Assembly: GCA_014523485.1 (NCBI GenBank)
Contig: JAATVK010000121.1
Span: forward strand, 1-14,432
Origin: Nitrososphaerales archaeon TH5894
Lineage (GTDB): Archaea > Thermoproteota > Nitrososphaeria > Nitrososphaerales > Nitrososphaeraceae
Reading direction: 5' to 3'
DNA length: 14,432 nt
Both the position numbers and the translations under genes were made by a program. The notes beneath the pieces are model-generated. The model was not told the DNA's origin. It did no database searches and saw nothing but the letters and a program-made list of their open reading frames with translations. Positions 5,626 through 12,953 of the stretch are shown here, one piece after another (positions within the stretch are counted from its first letter, which is position 1; each line of letters opens with the position of its first letter).

Positions 5626-7317
5626 CTATACACTAATTGTATGATATCCAGTTGCTCCATCTGGAAATGGTTTTCTTAGCTCTGAAATTTGAACTTGTCC
5701 TTTTTTGTCTGTAGCTCTCACTACAATTTTATAATTACCTACTCTTTCTTTTGGAATGACTCCTGCAGTCCACAATACCCATGTATATTGAGAGAGAGGT
5801 TCTTTGATTTTAGCCGTTTTCCATGTTTTACCGCCATCAGTGCTAACTTCGACTTTTGAGATACCTCTGTTGCCTCCAAATGCTATTCCTGCAATTGGTA
5901 CTCTGCCATTTGATGAGTAAGAAGATGGAATTTCGTCTAAACCTCTGAATCTATGCCTTATTGGAGCTTGACCAGGTATAACTATGGATGAACCAGTATT
6001 ATACTCAGCAATATTTGTCCATCCATTTCTTTGCCAATATCCTTCATATACTTTATCAACTAATTCTATTTCGGTGATCCACTTTGGATTCATCATTCCA
6101 TATAAGCCTGGCACTATAGCTCTAAGAGGAAATCCATGTTTAGATGTTAATGGAGCTAAATTCATTTCATATGCCAATATTGTCTCTTCCATTAGTCCTT
6201 TATCTAATGGAATACCTACATCATAACCATCAGAACATCGAAAAACTATATACTTTACACTAGATGCAATTTTTGCTTTTTGAAGAATGTCTTTGAGTGG
6301 TACTCCTTTCCATAATGCTGTACCTGTAAGGTCTCCACCTATTTTATTACTTATACATTCCAAGGTTACAAATTCTTCGATTGCAGGCATAGATCTTATT
6401 TCTTCATAGCTTAGTTTTAATGGATTATCTACCATTCCTTTAACCTGCAAATTCCAAGAATTTACAGCTACTTCAGGAACAATAGGATTTATATCTATTC
6501 TATAAAATAGATAGGTAGGTGTTATTTCTGAACCAAGTAATGATGCAAGTGCTGGGTCTTTAAATTCAGCCGGTATTGATCTTTGTTGTTGTGATTGTGA
6601 TCGCAATAAATTTGAAATATTAGATTGAATTTGTTGTTGTTGTTGTTGTTCAATATCTTGTAGTGGTGAAAATAGTCGATTTAATCCGAAATAAATTATT
6701 GGAATAGAAACAACAGAGGCAAGAACAAGACGAATAAAGTCTCTTCTATTATAATGTTCCTCTTTAGTGTTTTCTGTTATTTTTTGTTGTTGTGGTGGAT
6801 AAGGCTGCCGTTCTCCTTTATCTTTTGATTTTCTTAAAAACAATGGAAAAATCAATCCAGCTGCTATTTGTGAAGGAATAAGAGAAAGAATGACGAATGG
6901 AATTGAAATTGTTTGAGATCCACTTCTAAGTTGAATTATTGTTACTAATATAAGGGAAATAATAACTAAGGTTCCATAAGTTAATGTAAAAGAAGATATA
7001 GCTTTTAATATGTATTGATTTAACAAATTAAATTTATAAAATAATTTATCTAAAATAATCCCAAATATACCAAAGATTATTGTGGTAACTATTATCGATG
7101 CTATAAAAGTAGAATATTTAGCAAGAGGCCCCAAAGTTTCTATTGCTTGAGATTCAAACTCTCCAGGAGTTAGTGAAAATAATGTTTGTGATGCAAGTTC
7201 AGGCAGAAATAATCCACCAGCAAAAACTTTGAAGATAATTGATATAGATATAGATACAAGTCCTACAACAAGTCCTGCTGAGAAAGAAAATAAATGTGAA
7301 CTATGTCTCTTTGACAC
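5626..7317 (-). CDS. membrane-anchored sulfite oxidase-family molybdopterin oxidoreductase, 563 aa
   Basis: The C-terminal 300 residues are a sulfite oxidase-type Moco domain. The Moco-ligand Cys is Cys321 in VTLECISNKIGGDLTG; the domain continues through FRCSDGYDVGIPLDKG, HGFPLRAIVPGLYG and KWITEIELVD (to about 420). A beta-sandwich dimerisation-type domain (about 445-563) carries KVEVSTDGGKTW. The N-terminus is unusual: four predicted membrane helices (about 10-35, 66-90, 103-130, 136-161), a Pro/Gln-rich cytoplasmic loop, then NRRDFIRLVLA and a fifth helix (195-213), which looks like an internal Tat signal. This topology puts the catalytic domain outside the cell. A poly-Gln run (224-229) follows. 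Start is GTG at 7317; the ATG two bases earlier is out of frame. A TATA-like box at 7340-7346 fits a leaderless message. Family members oxidise sulfite or reduce sulfoxides and similar compounds; the substrate cannot be decided from the sequence. The full Moco operon nearby supports function. Confidence 0.92.
   Translation of the reverse strand: MSKRHSSHLFSFSAGLVVGLVSISISIIFKVFAGGLFLPELASQTLFSLTPGEFESQAIETLGPLAKYSTFIASIIVTTIIFGIFGIILDKLFYKFNLLNQYILKAISSFTLTYGTLVIISLILVTIIQLRSGSQTISIPFVILSLIPSQIAAGLIFPLFLRKSKDKGERQPYPPQQQKITENTKEEHYNRRDFIRLVLASVVSIPIIYFGLNRLFSPLQDIEQQQQQQIQSNISNLLRSQSQQQRSIPAEFKDPALASLLGSEITPTYLFYRIDINPIVPEVAVNSWNLQVKGMVDNPLKLSYEEIRSMPAIEEFVTLECISNKIGGDLTGTALWKGVPLKDILQKAKIASSVKYIVFRCSDGYDVGIPLDKGLMEETILAYEMNLAPLTSKHGFPLRAIVPGLYGMMNPKWITEIELVDKVYEGYWQRNGWTNIAEYNTGSSIVIPGQAPIRHRFRGLDEIPSSYSSNGRVPIAGIAFGGNRGISKVEVSTDGGKTWKTAKIKEPLSQYTWVLWTAGVIPKERVGNYKIVVRATDKKGQVQISELRKPFPDGATGYHTISV
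6631..6650 (-). repeat. CAA trinucleotide run coding poly-Gln
   Basis: Six CAA codons in a row (TTG repeated on the plus strand) encode residues 224-229 of the oxidoreductase, in the linker between the Tat-like helix and the Mo domain. It is slippage-prone but in frame, so copy changes would alter linker length only. Confidence 0.8.
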
Positions 7318-7339
7318 ATAATTTATTATAGAATAAATG

Positions 7340-7346
7340 ATTTAAG
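7340..7346 (-). promoter_or_regulatory. TATA-like box for the oxidoreductase gene
   Basis: On the minus strand CTTAAAT is centred about 26 bases before the GTG start at 7317, the usual distance for a leaderless archaeal promoter. The region 7347-7486 between this box and the next gene has a T-run (about 7351-7360) and a small hairpin (AGTTC/GAACT, about 7421-7442) but no gene. Confidence 0.4.
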
Positions 7347-7486
7347 TTTTCTTTTTTTTTGTATTTTACAAAGATAAATTGATGGATTAGAAATAAGCGC
7401 TATTAACCAAAATAAAAGAGTTCTGTGTTCTATTGGAACTTGAATTATAATTTTTTTATATTTGAAGAAACGTTCTCATTATTATT

Positions 7487-7864
7487 TTATTTTTTATCAA
7501 CTTCTTTCATCTTATTTATCATTAGCATCATATCTGCCATCTCTTGTTCGTGCATCTTGATATCCTTACTAGTCATATTCAATTGCATTAGTGCTCCATC
7601 AATATTATTATCCTCAAGATCCATAATGGCTTCCATTAAATGCATTTTAGCATTATCCAAGGAGGAACCAAAAGTCATGTTGCTTCCGGGTAACATCATA
7701 CTATTATTTCCATTCACTAACTCATTGTCATACTGAGTAGTAGTTATAGGATCTTCAGTTAAAGCTAATGCTTTGAAAGAAACTGAATTTATTAAATTTA
7801 ATGCTAAACCAAAGATTATTAATGATATCATTTGAATAAATGTAAATTCTTTTTCTTTCATCAT
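7487..7864 (-). CDS. secreted Met-rich helical protein, 125 aa
   Basis: Residues 1-35 form a signal peptide: a charged start (MMKEKEF), a hydrophobic core (about 9-28) and an ALA-type cleavage site near 33-35. The mature part starts with a polar, Thr/Asn-rich linker (36-66), followed by two helices (68-86 with NAKMHLMEAIMDLED, and 88-120 with DGALMQLNMTSKDIKMHEQEMADMM). It has many Met and a few His residues, a composition sometimes seen in periplasmic copper-binding proteins, but no family is recognised and metal binding is only a guess. Similar secreted helical-hairpin proteins are frequent in Nitrososphaerota. It reads in the same direction as the oxidoreductase, 170 bases upstream, so it is probably a separate transcript. 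ATG at 7864; a second Met follows directly. Confidence 0.75.
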   Translation of the reverse strand: MMKEKEFTFIQMISLIIFGLALNLINSVSFKALALTEDPITTTQYDNELVNGNNSMMLPGSNMTFGSSLDNAKMHLMEAIMDLEDNNIDGALMQLNMTSKDIKMHEQEMADMMLMINKMKEVDKK

Positions 7865-8120
7865 TTAAGTACTTTTAAAAATATTATTTAAAGAATACTA
7901 TTAATTTTAATATGCAATAGCGATACATATCTTAATTAATACAATAATTTATTTTTTGAATATGTTATAAACTATATTATAAACATTAAGATTCACTTAT
8001 TTGATTACTAAAGTCTTTTAAAAATTGTTATTACACAATATTGATACTTTAATTTATTTAATTTAATTATTTGATAGGTTGAAAAAGTTGCATATTATAA
8101 ACTAAAAGTTAAAAGAACAT

Positions 8121-8128
8121 ATTATATT
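8121..8128 (+). promoter_or_regulatory. TATA-like box for moeA
   Basis: ATTATATT is centred about 25 bases before the ATG at 8149, so the moeA message is probably leaderless. The rest of the 284-base divergent spacer (7865-8148) is AT-rich with no other feature seen. Confidence 0.5.
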
Positions 8129-8148
8129 ACTTTTACTTTGATAATATT

Positions 8149-9447
8149 ATGCATAGAAGAGGATCGAATTCATATTTATCCATTCAAACAGCATTTATCA
8201 AATTAAGGAAAAGTATTATTATTCAGCCAATGTCTGAAGAATTAGATACTAAAGAGGCATTAGGGAGAGTTCTATATAACAATATTATTTCATCAATCAA
8301 TATTCCGATGTATGATTCTTCACACATGGATGGTTTTGCTGTTCTTCACGAAGACCTAAAAGGAGCTTCAAATTTGAAACCAATAACACTGAAAGTAATA
8401 GACAATATCAAACTAGGAAATACTAAAATAAAGCCTTTACAATCAGGGCATGCTTCCAGAATCCCTACTGGAGGATATTTACCTAAAAATTCTGATACTG
8501 TTGTTCCAATTGAATATGCACAATTTAATTTATTCAATAAATCGGTTAAAATTTTTTCTGAATTTCCCAAACGATCATTTATATCTCCTGCCGGAATGGA
8601 TATTTCTAAAAATAAATTATTACTTAAAAAGGGGCATTTAATTCGTACCCAAGATATAGCTTTGTTAAACTTACTTAGTATTAAAAAACTAAACGTATTT
8701 AAAAAACCGAGAGTTGCCATAATTCCTACTGGTAATGAATTAACCAATAATATAGATGAGGTTATTCAATATGGAAAAGTTCTCAATACTAATGGTCAAA
8801 TTATTTCCTCGTTAATAGAAGCATCTGGAGGAATTCCTATTGATTTAGGAATAGCATCGGACAATATTAAAGATATCAAAAAAAAGATGGAATATGCCAT
8901 ATCTCAAAATGATATTATTGTTACAATAGGTGGATCCTCTGTAGGACATAAAGACCTTATTGCAGAATCTATCGATTCTATGGGAGAACCTGGAATTTTC
9001 GCAGAGGGGATTAAACTGGATAGGGGAAGAGTAACTAAAATTGCTATATTAAAATCAAAACCTATTATCATATTACCTGGACCTATACAAGGAGCTGTTA
9101 ATGCTTTCATTGTATTGGTTATGCCATTAATTAGGTCCTTAATTGGATTATCGCATAATAACCAAGCTATTATCAATGCTCAAATTTCTGATAATTGGAA
9201 TGCAAGAAAGAAATTTCAACATTTTGTAAAAATATTGTATGTGCATTTATCAATTTCAAAAGCTAACCATAAGATAAATGCTGAACCAATAATTGGAGAA
9301 ACTGCCAATATGACAGTTATGACTAAGGCAAATGGTTATGTAATGATACCAGAAAAAATAACAAGTATTGAGAAGGGAAATGAAATACAAGTAAATTTAC
9401 TTTCTGGATTTTCTTTTGCGTCTAGAAATCCCATAGACCTCATTTGA
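8149..9447 (+). CDS. moeA: molybdopterin molybdenumtransferase MoeA, 432 aa
   Basis: MoeA hydrolyses adenylyl-molybdopterin and inserts molybdate to give active Mo-molybdopterin in the cytosol. Visible in order: the N-terminal linker and domain with MYDSSHMDGFAV (residues 54-65; family consensus DxSxMDGYA), the GHASRIPTGGYLP segment (100-112), the MoaB/MogA-like domain starting at RVAIIPTGNELT (188-199, with Glu197), IGGSSVGHKDL (260-270, with Asp269 kept), LPGPIQGAVNAF (309-320), and a C-terminal beta domain (340-432). Length is normal (family about 400-430). It is divergent: the usual DTN in the middle domain is NTN (residues 213-215), PGNPxSA is PGPIQGA, and the MRPGKP stretch reads LDRGRV. 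It is transcribed towards the Moco operon and its stop lies 4 bases from the permease stop, so the two transcripts must overlap at their 3' ends. Confidence 0.93.
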   Translation: MHRRGSNSYLSIQTAFIKLRKSIIIQPMSEELDTKEALGRVLYNNIISSINIPMYDSSHMDGFAVLHEDLKGASNLKPITLKVIDNIKLGNTKIKPLQSGHASRIPTGGYLPKNSDTVVPIEYAQFNLFNKSVKIFSEFPKRSFISPAGMDISKNKLLLKKGHLIRTQDIALLNLLSIKKLNVFKKPRVAIIPTGNELTNNIDEVIQYGKVLNTNGQIISSLIEASGGIPIDLGIASDNIKDIKKKMEYAISQNDIIVTIGGSSVGHKDLIAESIDSMGEPGIFAEGIKLDRGRVTKIAILKSKPIIILPGPIQGAVNAFIVLVMPLIRSLIGLSHNNQAIINAQISDNWNARKKFQHFVKILYVHLSISKANHKINAEPIIGETANMTVMTKANGYVMIPEKITSIEKGNEIQVNLLSGFSFASRNPIDLI

Positions 9448-9451
9448 TCAA

Positions 9452-10264
9452 TTATTTGAATAATCTTGTAGAAAGATTAATAGCTGCTACTGCAACTAAA
9501 ATTCCTATTATTATTATAATTTTAGTATGATCAAATTTGAATGCTCCTAGCATAGATCCAATTATACCACCAGTAAGTACAACAATAGATAAGGGTATTA
9601 TTAAGTCAAAATTAACATCTTTGCTGTTGGTTATAGAATGAGCAAGAAATCCGCTTATAGAATTTGTTAATATGAATAAGCTAGCAGAAGCAGCTGCCTC
9701 TTTGGGATTAGCTAAACCTGACATTATCAAGATTGGTGAAAGCCATATTCCTCCACCTATTCCTACAAGACCAGAAATACTGCCTAGAAGAGCACCTAAA
9801 GGACAAGTTATTAGTGTAGTCTTGATAATATTCAAATTCAATTTTTTCATTTTTTCATATTGATGTGTTATTCTTCTTCTTCTTCCAGACAATAGCAATG
9901 CGGCGGAAGCAAAAAAAAGAGATATGACAAAAATTAGTGTTAATATTTTTTCGGGTAAAACTATAGAACCACCTAGAAATGCAAAAGGTACAGAAATAAA
10001 AAGTGGGATGGATAATCTTAACGAAAGATGACCTGCTCTCAAATAATTAAAAAAAGCTGCTGAAGATACAATAATGTTTAATGCCAGAGAAATTGGAGGA
10101 ACAGAATACAAATTAACTCCAACAAGAACTAGTATAGCAATATAACTACTCCCTCCAGCAAATCCGACAGAAGAATAAAAAAAACTTATTACAAAAAAGA
10201 TAGGAGCAAGTACTAATAGTAGAATCTCATTAATGACCTTTCCCTCCCAACATATTAAATGCAT
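9452..10264 (-). CDS. TauE/SafE family membrane permease, 270 aa
   Basis: Seven to eight hydrophobic segments span the protein (about 13-32, 40-72, 84-100, 106-126, 147-170, 173-205, 219-241, 247-266). Two family repeats are seen: SSVGFAGGSSY with a following Pro-rich helix (31-60) and SGLVGIGGGIWLSPIL with PKEAAASASLF (164-197). TauE/SafE proteins move sulfite, sulfonates, sulfoacetate or related anions across the membrane; direction and substrate cannot be read here. It is the last gene of the Moco operon; its start overlaps the moaC-moaB end by 35 bases, implying translational coupling. Residues 1-10 lie in that overlap and are not hydrophobic. An ATT codon at 10234 preceded by GGGAGGG (10248-10242) at 7 bases could be the true start, since no other in-frame ATG, GTG or TTG lies there. 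Next to a sulfite oxidase-family enzyme, a sulfite-related role is attractive. Confidence 0.9.
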   Translation of the reverse strand: MHLICWEGKVINEILLLVLAPIFFVISFFYSSVGFAGGSSYIAILVLVGVNLYSVPPISLALNIIVSSAAFFNYLRAGHLSLRLSIPLFISVPFAFLGGSIVLPEKILTLIFVISLFFASAALLLSGRRRRITHQYEKMKKLNLNIIKTTLITCPLGALLGSISGLVGIGGGIWLSPILIMSGLANPKEAAASASLFILTNSISGFLAHSITNSKDVNFDLIIPLSIVVLTGGIIGSMLGAFKFDHTKIIIIIGILVAVAAINLSTRLFK

Positions 10265-11186
10265 GAAATATACTAGGTAAAAGAAGATCTAATGATTCTG
10301 ATACTGCTTTAGTGCTTCCAGGTAAATTTATAATTAAAGTTTTATCTCTTGTTCCAGATATTCCCCTTGAGAGCATTGATAATGGTGTTCTCCTTTGACC
10401 ATATGATCGGATAGCTTCAGAAATTCCATTTGTTTCTTTATCAATAGTCATTTTAGTAGCCTCAGGAGTTACATCTCTTTTACTAAAACCAGTACCTCCA
10501 GAAGTTATTATTAGATCTACTTTTTTCTCATCAGAATATTTGATAATGTATGTCTTAATTTTGTCTATATTATCAGGTAATACTTCATAGCCTATAATTT
10601 CAGTATTAGTAGCATAAGTATTTTTTAACCTATCACTGATCATTTTGCCTGATTTGTCAACTCTTGTACCATTAAAAGTAGAGTCACTTATAACAAAAAT
10701 AGCAACAGTAATTTTTTTATCAAGATTTTTTTCAATGAAATCTCTTTTACCACCAATTTTATCTAACAATTTTATTGATTCTATTGAAAGATGTTCATCT
10801 ATTGGTTTGAGCATATCATATACAGCAAGTGCAGCAATACTGCAACCAGTTAATGCTTCCATTTCTACTCCTGTTTTCCATACACTTTTAACACTGACTT
10901 TAATTTCTATGATTGATTCGTATAATGATAATTGTGTAGAAATATGATCTATAGGAATAGGATGACAATAAGGTATCAATTCCCATGTTTTTTTTGCTCC
11001 AAGTGCAGCTGAAATTTTTGCTGCCTCAATAATATCTCCCTTTGGCATTTTTTGTTTTTTTATTAGATCTACAGTTTCAGAACTTAGTTTAATTATTGCT
11101 TGTGCAATAGCAAACCTTAAAGTGTCTGCTTTATTAGATACATCAAACATTCCTTTATTGTAGTTATTAATTGTTGTTTTATTCAT
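10230..11186 (-). CDS. moaC/moaB: bifunctional MoaC-MoaB fusion, 318 aa
   Basis: Residues 10-152 are MoaC, cyclic pyranopterin monophosphate synthase, which acts after MoaA. Its key residues are present: Lys49 in KGD, His75 in CHP, Glu108 and Glu110 in GVEMEALTG, Asp124 in YDM and Lys127. Residues 157-318 are a MoaB/MogA domain, which adenylylates molybdopterin: SDSTFNGTRVDKSG (167-180), TSGGTGFSKRDVTPEAT (228-244) and LPGST (288-292). Each part has the length of a stand-alone enzyme and there is almost no linker. Such fusions are known elsewhere in archaea and bacteria. The ATG at 11186 overlaps the moaE stop by 8 bases, and GGAG lies about 9 bases upstream inside moaE, so it is translated by re-initiation or a Shine-Dalgarno signal. 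The end overlaps the permease gene. Confidence 0.94.
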   Translation of the reverse strand: MNKTTINNYNKGMFDVSNKADTLRFAIAQAIIKLSSETVDLIKKQKMPKGDIIEAAKISAALGAKKTWELIPYCHPIPIDHISTQLSLYESIIEIKVSVKSVWKTGVEMEALTGCSIAALAVYDMLKPIDEHLSIESIKLLDKIGGKRDFIEKNLDKKITVAIFVISDSTFNGTRVDKSGKMISDRLKNTYATNTEIIGYEVLPDNIDKIKTYIIKYSDEKKVDLIITSGGTGFSKRDVTPEATKMTIDKETNGISEAIRSYGQRRTPLSMLSRGISGTRDKTLIINLPGSTKAVSESLDLLLPSIFHAFNMLGGKGH

Positions 11187-11601
11187 TTATCATAACTCCT
11201 TCCACCCATTCAGAATCCCCAGATTCCATTTTTTCCTTTTTCCAAATTGGACATCTTTTTTTAATATTGTCAATTCCATAACTACACGCTTCAAATGCCT
11301 CTTTTCTATGTTCTGATGAAACTCCAACTATAACACTTATTTCTCCAACTTTAAGATATCCAATTCTATGTATTGCAATAAATTTTTTAATATTCCAATT
11401 TTTAAATACCTCATTTTCAATTTTTTTCAATATCTCATCGACCATTTCCTCATATGCTTCATAAAAGATGCCCTCAACTTTTTCCTTGGAATTATGATCC
11501 CTAACAATTCCAGTAAAAAAAACAACTGCGCCAGAAGAATTATCTTTAAGTTCTTCTAAAATTTTTAATTGATCAATTGTATCTTTTATTATTGAAATCA
11601 T
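11179..11601 (-). CDS. moaE: molybdopterin synthase large subunit MoaE, 140 aa
   Basis: MoaE forms the catalytic part of molybdopterin synthase and uses sulfur from the MoaD C-terminal thiocarboxylate to make the dithiolene. Seen are GAVVFFTGIVRDHN (24-37), FYEAYEEM (46-53), HRIGYLKVGE (78-87), VGVSSEHRKEAFEA (92-105) and the active-site region NIKKRCPIWKKE (112-123), with Lys114 and Lys121 in the spacing of the family's two catalytic lysines. SEWVEG near the end is also typical. Length is normal. An AGAGG sequence precedes the ATG at 11601. It lies 20 bases after moaD and overlaps moaC-moaB by 8 bases, so the two synthase subunits and the MoaC domain should be co-translated. Confidence 0.95.
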   Translation of the reverse strand: MISIIKDTIDQLKILEELKDNSSGAVVFFTGIVRDHNSKEKVEGIFYEAYEEMVDEILKKIENEVFKNWNIKKFIAIHRIGYLKVGEISVIVGVSSEHRKEAFEACSYGIDNIKKRCPIWKKEKMESGDSEWVEGVMINE

Positions 11602-11621
11602 ATTATTCCTCTTTACTATTT

Positions 11622-11891
11622 TTATCCTCCACTTATTGGTGGTATTAGAGCAATTTCATCAGATGAGCTTACTTTGACATTTTCGTTACATATTACTTTA
11701 TTAACAGCAAATACAAAGTTTATCTCATTCATAGAAAGATGAGGATCCAATTCTTTAAGACAATTTTTGAGTTCTTCTAATGAAATTGAATTATTATTAA
11801 TAGGAATACTAAGAGTATTACTTTTCAATTTCTCTCTTAATATTCCAAATACTTTTAACTTTAATGTTCTATCTTCACAGGAGTTGTTCAC
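11622..11891 (-). CDS. moaD: molybdopterin synthase small subunit MoaD, 89 aa
   Basis: A ubiquitin-like sulfur carrier. The first strand carries LKLKVFGILREKL (10-22), a helix holds LEELKNCLKEL (38-48), and the FVFAVNKVICNENV strands lead to SSDEIALIPPISGG. The C-terminal Gly-Gly is the site of adenylylation and thiocarboxylation. It partners with MoaE, encoded immediately downstream. The start is a GTG at 11891, 9 bases after the moaA stop; GGTGGT at the end of moaA may serve as a weak ribosome site. No MoeB-like activating enzyme is encoded in the window, so it must be supplied from elsewhere. Confidence 0.93.
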   Translation of the reverse strand: MNNSCEDRTLKLKVFGILREKLKSNTLSIPINNNSISLEELKNCLKELDPHLSMNEINFVFAVNKVICNENVKVSSSDEIALIPPISGG

Positions 11892-11900
11892 TTTAGTTAT

Positions 11901-12941
11901 TCAACCACCTATTGTATGCATGAGATTTAGGGTTGGTCTAAGTTGATTAATTCGAATTAGTTTGACTATTCCTTCTGGTTTCATTTTATAACAATTTACA
12001 ATATATTCTCTAATTTCTTGATCAGTAATCTTTGCATTTCTAATCATTTTCTTTAAGTCATATCCTTCTTTTTCGAAAAGACAAGTAAGAAATCTTCCAT
12101 CAGAAGTCAATCTTATCCTATCGCAATTTGAACAAAATGGATCTGTAATTGATGGGATAAATCCAATTTTTCCTTTTTTGTCATCAAAATTATAAATAGT
12201 AGCAGGATCAGATGTATAAGAATTATTTTTATCTAAAGAAATAACATTATGAAAATTAGTTTCTATTATTTTTATTATTTCTTTTTTAGTCATAACTAGA
12301 TTATAATTCCAGATACCGGATCCGTCAAGGGGCATAAATTCTATAAAACGTACAGTTATGTCCATATCCCTAGCAAACTTTACAAAGTTAATTATTTCAT
12401 CATCATTCCAATTACGAATTATTACAGTATTAATTTTTATTTTTACTCCTAATTCTCTTGCTTTTTGAATACCTCGAAGAACTTTATTTAAATTAGAAAT
12501 GCCGTTTAAAACTCTAAATCGTTCTTCTCTAAAAGTATCAAGGCTAATATTTAGAGAATTCAATCCTGCTGATTTTAATTTGTTTATATTCTCTTCTAAC
12601 AAAAAACCATTAGTAGTCATACTAATGGTTTCTATATTTTCTATCTTTATCAAATCGCTAATTAAATTCTCTAATGATGGTCTAAGTAATGGTTCTCCGC
12701 CAGTAAGTCTAATTTTTGTTATTCCTAATTGTGTAAGAATGGATACTATTCTAATTATTTCTTTAAAATTAAGAATTTCTTTATTCTCAATCCATTTAAT
12801 GTTACCACTTGGCATACAATAAATGCATTTCATATTACATTTATCAGTTACAGAAATTCTTAATTTTCTGGCTATTCTATTATAACTATCTTTCAAATTT
12901 TTAGGAGGATTAGTTGAAATTAAATTGAATTTTTTCACCAT
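11901..12941 (-). CDS. moaA: GTP 3',8-cyclase MoaA, 346 aa
   Basis: A radical SAM enzyme that starts Moco synthesis from GTP. The N-terminal 4Fe-4S cluster motif is Cys35, Cys39, Cys42 in CNMKCIYCMP. The SAM-binding RLTGGEPLLRP follows (78-88), then MTTNGFLL and LNISLDTF. The C-terminal cluster motif is Cys270, Cys273 and Cys287 (CX2CX13C) in PFCSNCDRIRLTSDGRFLTC. The protein ends in Gly-Gly, a conserved tail needed for GTP handling in the family. Length is normal. The N-terminus has about 20 extra residues before the core. ATG at 12941 is 12 bases after the MOSC gene stop, making it the second gene of the operon. The enzyme is oxygen-sensitive in known members. Confidence 0.96.
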   Translation of the reverse strand: MVKKFNLISTNPPKNLKDSYNRIARKLRISVTDKCNMKCIYCMPSGNIKWIENKEILNFKEIIRIVSILTQLGITKIRLTGGEPLLRPSLENLISDLIKIENIETISMTTNGFLLEENINKLKSAGLNSLNISLDTFREERFRVLNGISNLNKVLRGIQKARELGVKIKINTVIIRNWNDDEIINFVKFARDMDITVRFIEFMPLDGSGIWNYNLVMTKKEIIKIIETNFHNVISLDKNNSYTSDPATIYNFDDKKGKIGFIPSITDPFCSNCDRIRLTSDGRFLTCLFEKEGYDLKKMIRNAKITDQEIREYIVNCYKMKPEGIVKLIRINQLRPTLNLMHTIGG

Positions 12942-12953
12942 ATAAATCGATTA

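Noticed and set aside
5984..6226. Open frame opposite the oxidoreductase
   Set aside because: It lies within the conserved Mo domain on the other strand and has no recognisable features.
7425..7736. Hydrophobic open frame opposite the secreted Met-rich protein
   Set aside because: It is the complement of the Met-rich gene and shows Ser/Ile/Leu-rich shadow composition; the minus-strand gene has a proper signal peptide.
8346..9176. Long open frames antisense to moeA
   Set aside because: They have no family features and lie fully inside a clearly recognised gene.
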